Source: Ctena decussata (taxonomy: Eukaryota > Mollusca > Bivalvia > Lucinida > Lucinidae). From it: DNA of 64,000 bases. Both the position numbers and the translations under genes were made by a program. The notes beneath the pieces are model-generated. The model saw only the letters and a program-made list of their open reading frames with translations, made no database searches and was not told the origin of the DNA. Every line of letters begins with the position of its first letter. Position 1 is the first letter of the stretch. The stretch is taken from NCBI GenBank assembly GCA_963989385.1, contig OZ022508.1, positions 52,615,087 through 52,679,086 of the forward strand, read 5' to 3'. Positions 57,506 through 64,000 of this stretch are shown here, piece after piece.

Positions 57506-57941
57506 TAGTTGTAGAGCAGAAACTGTGTTATTTTGATTTATAGATTCTCTTTTCAAAACTCCATATAGAACGGAACAGAACAGAATCTAATAAGGCTGTA
57601 AAGACCATGAGGATACAAGAACAACATAATCAATGGCATTACATGACAGTGTAGACATGCAATGAGTACAGAATACAAATAACTTCTAGTAGTCACTACT
57701 GACATTAGATATTAAACAAATATGCGTGCTTGTATGATTTTTGTTAAGCTAGTTACTGAAAAACGAGTGTTTCAGAGGTTTACTCGAAATCACGGAGAAG
57801 GTGTTTTAATACTTAAATACATTCAGTATATTTTCTGACCGTATCTGTTTAGCACCAAATCATACAATTTTCATTAACTTTAAGAAGAGTTTTGATCAGT
57901 TTAAGAATGAATTCATGATCAAGACAAAATATACAATAGCA

Positions 57942-57963
57942 AAAAAAAAAAAAAAAAAAAAAA
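57942..57963. repeat. Poly-A run
   Basis: About 22 consecutive A. The surrounding 57600-58170 shows no gene. Confidence 0.8.
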
Positions 57964-58176
57964 ATGAGTAATTGAACAAGCGGTATGCTTGCTTTCTTTC
58001 CAATCCTACGAATTTCGTATGGTGAACTAAACTAGAATATTATGTTGTAAAAAAATGGTTTTCGGCGTTCTTCTCAGTAGAAAAATGTCTTCATTTTGCC
58101 TTTTATTTTATAAATCCCGAGAATCTTAAAACGGATCATGTCTGTTGCTATTGTCCTAACAATTCTCAAAACATAC

Positions 58177-58362
58177 CTTATACCGTTTTGCGATTATGGA
58201 AATGTTCTCATGTCAAATATCCAGCAGTTGTAATCCAGTTCTGTTTGTCTAGATCCAAGTTTGAAAGTTTATTGACAAACTTCAGTTCAGTTCAGTTCTC
58301 TTACCGACGTTACCCAAGTGGCTCAACGGTACATAACCATAGTTGCACACACTTGGTGCCGT
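58177..58362 (-). ncRNA. Candidate 5' leader exon of a leftward transcript
   Basis: Downstream of the promoter module at 58376-58424 the minus strand runs to GGTATAAG|GTATGT (donor GT at 58176-58175). It has only short ATG frames. An 80-bp retroposon piece (58281-58360) lies inside, flanked by GTTTATTGACAAAC. The next coding exon on this strand is kinase exon 1 at 53526, so this may be an untranslated leader of that gene (inference). Confidence 0.4.
58281..58360 (-). mobile_element. Retroposon fragment with 14-bp target duplication
   Basis: The direct repeat GTTTATTGACAAAC flanks it exactly (58267-58280 and 58361-58374). On the minus strand it starts GGCACCAAGTGTGTGCAAC and ends in an ACTGAACTGAACTGAA tail, as expected of a 5'-truncated SINE. 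Confidence 0.8.
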
Positions 58363-58375
58363 TTATTGACAAACC

Positions 58376-58424
58376 GGGACGCGTGTCCTATATATCTATT
58401 GGTCACGGTTATGATCACATGACT
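58376..58424 (-). promoter_or_regulatory. Promoter-like module pointing left
   Basis: The minus strand reads GTCATGTGATCA (E-box), then GACCAATAG (CCAAT, complement 58398-58402), then ATATATAGGA (TATA, complement 58389-58394), then CACGCG. A copy with one or two differences lies at 63129-63174 on the plus strand. Confidence 0.5.
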
Positions 58425-58667
58425 TGTACTATAATTTCGGCTAATTTGGTGTTGATTGTTTCCCTTGTCTGTCGTGTGGCATACCTAATGAGGTGAAACT
58501 GCGCCATTAAAAAAGACAATTACTACAATTAAAGTAATTAAAACAATCAAGTATAATTTGTCAACAAATTATTATCATTATTAACATTTTTTTTCGACTT
58601 CATGCTGGCCTATGTGGCGTATCCGAAATGGGATCACCTCATTAAGGAAGGATTTTGCTCATACAGA

Positions 58668-59640
58668 ATACAGAATACTTTATTCAGCATTAAACACTAT
58701 ACAATGTTTATAGCCTACAAAGCAAAAGTGAGATGAACATTTACAGAGAAGCAAAAGAGTATTCATGCGAATGACAAGATATTTAAATGTACAACAATAA
58801 AATTCCTGCATATGCTAACCAAACAACATGGTGTACTACTGAGAGTCCCCAGCAGGCACACAGCCCTGAATCAACATTGAATAAACGTTGATTCAACGTT
58901 ATAACGCTGAATCAACGTTGAGTCAATGCTGATAAAGTCCGTGTGACCGGTGGATCATAACGTAAAAACTAGTTATATTATCCTATCTACGTGTATGTTT
59001 CTATATGCATATCATAACAACATTATACTAATACTACGTAAATTTTGGATTAGAAGTTGTAATTTTGAGTGCAATAAAATACATAACGTCTGCTAAACTT
59101 ATTCTCTTAAACCTTCAGCATGATATAAAAATTTTCCTACGTTTAACAAAACTTTTCTAGACATTGAGGTCATTAGATTATCAAATTTATTAAGATTTGG
59201 CCAATGGCAATAATAAGAAGAAAAATATTTTCGTCTAAGCACACTATATCGAGGACACACTAATAAAAAGTGATATTCATTTTCTATGACGTTGAGATTT
59301 CAGTTTTTACATTTTCGTTCAGTGCGTGGAATATTTTCGTGGCGTCCTTTTTCAATTGCAAGATTATGTGCTGAAATACGGAATTTACTCAGCGCAATTC
59401 TATACTTTTTTTTTCAGTAATGAAATCGAGATATTGTTCTTGTCTAAAATCATGTTTGAAACGACAATATGACACAAGCCTAGGTGAATTATTTACTTCA
59501 GCATACCAACTTTGATACAGGAGCAAACTCTTTTCTTTAAGAGGTGATTCCATTGATAACGTAGACAAAATGAAAATTGTAGAGTCACTAGATTTATTAC
59601 TTATGAGGCTAGAATAAACAGTTGCAATCACACCTCACAG
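58668..59640 (-). pseudogene. 5'-truncated LINE, 3' end of reverse-transcriptase ORF
   Basis: The minus strand of 59631-59389 encodes LYQSWYAEVNNSPRLVSYCR and FKHDFRQEQYLDFI; the frame resumes as LSKFRISAHNLAIEKGRH, ENIPRTERKCKN, a stop, then ENEYHFLLVCPRYS. This is the typical C-terminal part of non-LTR retrotransposon ORF2 with a cysteine knuckle; the stop sits where a knuckle Cys would be. The 3' end has AATAAAG followed by TATTCTGTATTCTGTATG at 58668-58692, a usual LINE terminus. The reverse-transcriptase core is missing. A palindrome-array MITE (58852) sits in the 3' UTR. Confidence 0.8.
58852..58953. mobile_element. Palindrome-array MITE (GAATCAACGTTGATTC type), copy 2
   Basis: Between CCAGCAGGCACACAG and GTGTGACCGGTGG it carries TGAATCAACATTGAATAAAC, GTTGATTCAACGTTATAACG and CTGAATCAACGTTGAGTCAA. 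It is nested in the LINE remnant. Confidence 0.75.
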
Positions 59641-59644
59641 TGCT

Positions 59645-59858
59645 TTCGATGAATTTATTTATTCACTTATTATATCATTTTAATCAAATGTGAGTAATAA
59701 TTTATTTGTTTATTCAACACTGTCCTTCAAAGTCTCCATAGTCCTGTCAGTGGTAAAAACGTCTAAATTCCAATGATTGTAAAAAGCAGTTTAACCTACA
59801 CGTTTGGCGATTGAATGTGGGTTGATGTGTCTATACTGAGTCAAGTAGAGAAAACAAG

Positions 59859-59889
<31 letters not shown>

Positions 59890-60460
59890 AGATCATTCCG
59901 CAAAATACAATTTCCTTTTCTGGTTTCCCCATTAGCAATGCTATAAAAACATAGGCGGGATAGTGATTGAGGCTCCACGCATGTACATTGTATTTTTACC
60001 ATTTCATTCAACTTAATGAAATCGAAAGCAGGTCATTTTAGTTGCCAACTAAGCTGACCAAAATAAATTTGGCTAATCACGGTAATTTACAATGCCTAAT
60101 CACGGTAATTTACAATGCCTATATACAATAGTAATAAGCTTGCAGCGATACCTCATGATAAAAGTTTTCATGCTGATAGAGCAATGGGGCCTGTAAAGGT
60201 AAACACTGTGCTTTAAAGGGTATATACTTTCAGGGCAAGCAACTCTTTAATGCAGGCACAGAGAAGCAACTTGGAAATCACAAAAGCTGTTTACTATTGT
60301 AAAAATTGCGGAAAAACAGAGAAATGTAGCCATACACCTAAATAATTGATCGCTTCTTTGCCAGCAAAGATACATGTATTTAGTTAAAACATATTTATTG
60401 TATCATAAACTGTACATGATAACAATATAAACATGAAACAAACAAACAATCCAAGCACGG
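59645..60460. other. Intergenic, no gene recognised
   Basis: It holds a poly-T run at 59861-59882, a 23-bp direct duplication (CTAATCACGGTAATTTACAA) at 60074-60119, and decayed MITE words near 60225-60310. GTGGGTTGATGTG at about 59818 is a chance word. Confidence 0.5.
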
Positions 60461-60463
60461 CAA

Positions 60464-60570
60464 GCAGGCACATAACGTCGAAATGACGTCGTACAGACGT
60501 CGATGCGACGTCATTACGTCGCATCGACGCCAGTACGACGTCGTTTAATGTCATGTGCCTACTGGGAATA
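60464..60570. mobile_element. Palindrome-array MITE (GACGTCGATGCGACGTC type)
   Basis: The ends AGCAGGCACATAACGTCG and (read inward) CCCAGTAGGCACATGACATT are inverted. Inside is GACGTCGATGCGACGT facing ACGTCGCATCGACG, plus further ACGTC words. The terminal words match the 58852 element while the palindrome word differs. Confidence 0.75.
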
Positions 60571-61221
60571 GGATCATAACGGAAGTATAAATGCTTATTT
60601 AGTTCTTGTCCTAATATTTGATCAATATGCATTTTTTTCTTCAATTTTTACAATAATTAGAGCTGTAATTGGGTTTGATTGTTCCAATAGTTCGCGTAAC
60701 TATAGCAACTAATATATTTTTTGTGGAGACAGAGACAGACAGAGTATACAACAAGTCGAATTAATCTTGCAAATAAAAGAAAGGACTCAGTGTCCAGAAA
60801 TACTAAAGGACTTCTATGATTAAGACGAGGATTTTCACCATTAGACCGGCGCGGCAGGTCCGAATTTTCAGAAGTATAAATTGTGCAGGTTGCTTCCACA
60901 AATATGTAAACCGTATGAAATCAGATCATTTGTGATTCAGACCCAAAGACACGGGGAGATAATCCAATCTGACCCTACCTACCCTAAATTCAAGTTTTTC
61001 GCATTCCTCATTTTTGGAGGTAATGAAGATATTGGAATCAGTCATTCATTCCATAATTTTTTGTCACAAATGCATGCTAAATACACGCATATCACAATAC
61101 AAAGCAAAGATTTTCATCTTGTTACGCCTGACTGGCATTTAAACATGCAAAACCATAGTTATACTTCCGGTAAAAGCGGCCAAAAGAGAACATTTCACTA
61201 TAATTAAACTACAAGTACTTT

Positions 61222-61329
61222 CCCCCCCGTGACCCAGCATTTCCTTCATGCAGCAGACTTATGCGATGCAAGTACGCAATATATATAAGTGGGAAGCTGG
61301 GTCACGCGCACGCGGGGGGGGGGGGGGGG
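61222..61329. mobile_element. Small CCCCCCCGTGACCCAGC inverted-repeat element
   Basis: CCCCCCCGTGACCCAGCATT faces AGCTGGGTCACGCGCACGCG and a G run. The centre is AT-rich with TATATATA. The 60-61 kb neighbourhood shows no gene. Confidence 0.6.
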
Positions 61330-61782
61330 CGATACTCAGTAAGCCAAAGAAGAAGAATGGTCAACAGTAGCACTGTGATCTTCAAGGATTATATTGTGTA
61401 CCATGACCTTGAAACGAGGTCAAGGTCAGATACATATAGTCAAAATTATCCAGTGTTGTCTGTTATGTAAGCAATGTAAGTCAAAAAGGGTGAAATGCAT
61501 ACAATAAATCATTATTTCAACGATCAGTTTGAGGATAATTTACAATTTATCTCAACAATGACGTCAACGTCAACGTATTTTTAACGTACCTCACGTAAAC
61601 ACAAACACTTGAAAATTCATTTGCCATGCAAGTTACATGTCGTAGTCATAAATGCAAAGCAGAAGTCAGAACTTTTTAATCGTGGGGAAAAGTCACGCCT
61701 TAAGCATAGAAGTCCTTTACTCGCAGTGGTCGACTGGTTATTGCTATTGCAATAATACGTCCATACAATGCAGATAGACTAG

Positions 61783-61890
61783 CAAACAGTGTTCACCCTG
61801 ATGAGATTGCTCAAAAATGGCAAACAGAGTAGATCCTGATGAGACTGCTCTAAAATGGTATACAGTGTAGATCATGACCAGACTGCTCCT
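61783..61890 (+). repeat. 38-bp direct tandem repeat of the half hairpin core
   Basis: Three units start at 61783, 61821 and 61859, exactly 38 bp apart. The consensus is CAAACAGTGTAGATCCTGAT then GAGACTGCTC then TAAAATGG. The first 30 bases are one arm of the core found in the TTAA and TA MITEs. Confidence 0.8.
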
Positions 61891-62313
61891 TTTGGATACT
61901 TCCAATACTGAGCATGTGTACGGTAATTGATGCAATAAAACAGTCACCTCTGGTAACAGAAATAATTCCAGCCATACTCTAGAAGATAACAATCTTAAAT
62001 GGCAGTTCATCACATTTATAAAATTTCTTTACACCATAAATCACATTTCTATTGTTCTAAATGGAAGAAAAATACTAGATATTAGGCTACTGCGTTCATA
62101 AAATAATGTGCTAGACTACTCTACGACTTTTTACTACTACCATCACTACTAAAACCACAGCAACTACTACGCCTAATCTCTCTCTGTGTGTGTGATGAGT
62201 AAGCATAAGCTTAAAAAGGCTGATGTATTATTTCGCTAAAGCGAAGAATAAATCAAAGAGCCTTTAAAAACTTAAGCGAAATAGAAATGCTTTTCTTTCG
62301 AAATACATATTAA

Positions 62314-62552
62314 CTCTTTCGGCGCCAAATTTTTCAGACGACAAATTTTCGTCTGCTCAAATCATCAGACGACAGATTTGTAATTGGAAATTTTAACAAT
62401 CTAAAGACATTTTTCATAAAATCAGGCTTTTTAAGTTCATATTTGAATGGCAAACAGTGTAGATCCTGATCAGACGGCTCTTTTAAGAGCCGGCTGATCT
62501 GGATATACGCTGTTTGCAAAGTCGCATTTTTGCGACTTTGGCGCCGAAAGAG
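62314..62552 (-). mobile_element. TTAA MITE (CTCTTTCGGCGCC), copy 5
   Basis: Inverted partner of the copy at 42366. TTAA at 62310-62313; TGAA at 62553-62556 is a one-base decay of the duplication. Length 239 bp, with three differences from the partner by eye. Confidence 0.93.
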
Positions 62553-62559
62553 TGAAGCA

Positions 62560-63100
62560 AAGACTCTTCATGTTTGTATCAACTTTGTATATCAGTCACT
62601 TGCCGTGAAACCAAAAGTAACTTTACAACGTATATCTGTACGCTTTTCTGGGTGGTGGTGAGTGGTATATAAAATTGTATATTATTGGTATACAGATTTG
62701 ATAAAAAGTCAGTTGACTTGCAATACGTGTAAATGTATTGATACTTCTTTAATATATTACAAATAAAATAAAGTTTTACCTAAAAGTAAAGATTGATGTA
62801 TCGGTACATGTATAGATATTTTCATAACAAATAAATAATATTCTTTTCAAACATTTTTTTTAATTTATTTCTGTTATTTCTTTTTTATTAAGTTATATAT
62901 TTCATATTGTCATACTCAGTATTTAAAAGATAATAAATTACAACTCTTGTTTTGAAATAATTATATGATAATGCTCTTTACAAAACATATTACTTTTTCT
63001 AATAATTTGTCCACAAAATAGGGGTAATTAATCAATTGATTTAATTTAGATAATTACTTCCCATATTAGTACAGTTTCAGGTCGCAACAGTCTGCAGGAA
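62560..63100. other. AT-rich upstream region, no gene recognised
   Basis: Very AT-rich sequence precedes the rightward promoter-like module. It has no repeats that I can name. Confidence 0.45.
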
Positions 63101-63128
63101 ATAATCAGCACGTGCCAAATTATTAGTA

Positions 63129-63174
63129 GTCATGTGATCACAACCGTGACCAATAGATATATAGGACACGCGCC
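63129..63174 (+). promoter_or_regulatory. Promoter-like module pointing right
   Basis: GTCATGTGATCA (E-box), GACCAATAG (CCAAT at 63150-63154), TATATA at 63158-63163, then GGACACGCGCC. Transcription would start near 63188-63195. Confidence 0.5.
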
Positions 63175-63187
63175 GTCATTTGTCATT

Positions 63188-63292
63188 AAACTTATCAGAC
63201 ATCGATCTCTATACATATTGAATTTGATTTACAAAGACTAGCCATTAAACCTAAAAGAATTCCGACTTCAGCCGAAAGAAAATACTCAAAAG
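63188..63292 (+). ncRNA. Candidate 5' leader exon of a rightward transcript
   Basis: No ATG lies between the expected start and the donor CAAAAG|GTATGT (GT at 63293-63294). Its start TTTGTCATTAAACTTATCA resembles TTTGTCAATAAACTTTCAA of the 58.3-kb leader. The coding part would lie beyond the window. Confidence 0.4.
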
Positions 63293-63299
63293 GTATGTT

Positions 63300-64000
63300 T
63301 TTGGTTTACTGATACGATTTCAACTTAAGAGATCAGCCATGCCACAGGAATTTCGCATCTTGTGTGTCCGCGCCGGCATAAGATTTTTTGTTGTTGCTTC
63401 TCTGTAAATAATACAGCATATGTCTGCTTTTTGTCACTTAAAGTGTTATGAATCTCTATGTAATCACTCCACGGCTCGATTATAAGTCGACTTAAGACCG
63501 CTGACAGTATCGATGCAAAATTGCCTCTTTCAACAAGTTATCGTAGCTTCCTCGGGCAGCTAAAGTTGAATTATTTGGCATTAAAAGCAGACTTATGTGT
63601 TTTACTGTAAAGAGGTTCAATGGTGATTTCGAAAAAATCATCATGTATCTAGAGTGACTTAAACCGATTATAGTTCAGAAACTTGACTACAAACCAATAG
63701 GAGGGGCAGTGGGTGGGTAGGTCGGGGATGGAAAGTATCTTTAGAAAAACGTTTCCTGTTTCCAGTATGTTTAGTTAATTATAAAATCTAGTCTTTTCCC
63801 CGCAAAAAAATAAAAAAATCGAAGACGACGTGCTTAAAATGAATAAATAAATAAATAAATAATGAAAAATAAATAAATTCAAAATTTGGCTTTTACCATC
63901 AAAACTCGAAATCCGTGTGCTAGACTCTGAGTTCAGAAATTCAGAAATTCAAAAAATAAAACTACAGCCAGTTTTGGGAAGTTAAGAGCAACAATTTCAA
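63300..64000. other. Right edge, presumed intron of the rightward gene
   Basis: No exon is recognised. An (AATA)n-like stretch lies at 63838-63880. Confidence 0.45.

Noticed and set aside
60881..61207. 108-codon plus-strand frame
   Set aside because: It has no ATG at its start, no recognised domain and no neighbouring exons.

Overview
The window looks like animal nuclear DNA, most likely from a bivalve mollusc. It is AT-rich, gene-poor and intron-rich, with GT-AG splice sites, tRNA-derived SINEs and many short inverted-repeat transposons. It also has arrays of 145-180 bp tandem repeats next to (ACGG)n tracts, which resemble the 'pearl'/HINE elements described from bivalves. No rRNA, functional tRNA, CRISPR or prokaryote-style operon was seen. 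The species call is inference.

Coding content is small. On the minus strand at 1783-2017 lies the first coding exon of a secreted dermatopontin-like protein; the rest of that gene was not found in the window. On the minus strand from 53526 down to 41781 lies a five-exon gene that I assembled by hand from splice sites and codon phase. It encodes a predicted 1,116-residue protein with a basic disordered N-terminus, a long unrecognised middle region and a C-terminal protein kinase domain. Its four introns are packed with MITEs, SINE pieces, perfect palindromes and a 180-bp repeat array. Two near-identical promoter-like modules point away from each other at about 58.4 kb (leftward) and 63.15 kb (rightward), each followed by a possible leader exon ending in AG|GTATGT. 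The left one could be a distal promoter of the kinase gene. A 5'-truncated, broken LINE lies between them.

Layout: 0-3 kb, MITEs and the dermatopontin exon; 3.2-5.2 kb, 145-bp array; 5.6-10 kb, hairpin MITEs, a foldback element with a 9-bp target duplication and a diverged ~150-bp array; 10.3-13.2 kb, degenerate repeats and a minisatellite; 14-17.7 kb, 163-bp array; 17.9-21.2 kb, a 3.3-kb TIR-bounded unit with SINEs and a Tc1-like element nested inside; 23.3-27.3 kb, mixed repeats; 27.3-37.4 kb, a 46-bp satellite interrupted by a 1.28-kb TIR element; 37.5-41 kb, TIR elements; 41.8-53.5 kb, kinase gene; 53.7-57.5 kb, palindromic elements; 58-64 kb, promoters, LINE remnant and more MITEs.

The most unusual signal is a ~60-bp hairpin core that recurs in MITEs with different ends and different target sites (TTAA and TA). 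Its half-unit also occurs as an exact 38-bp direct tandem repeat. Other notable signals are elements with identical ends carrying unrelated tandem-repeat cargo, and several nested insertions whose empty target site can be read in this same window.
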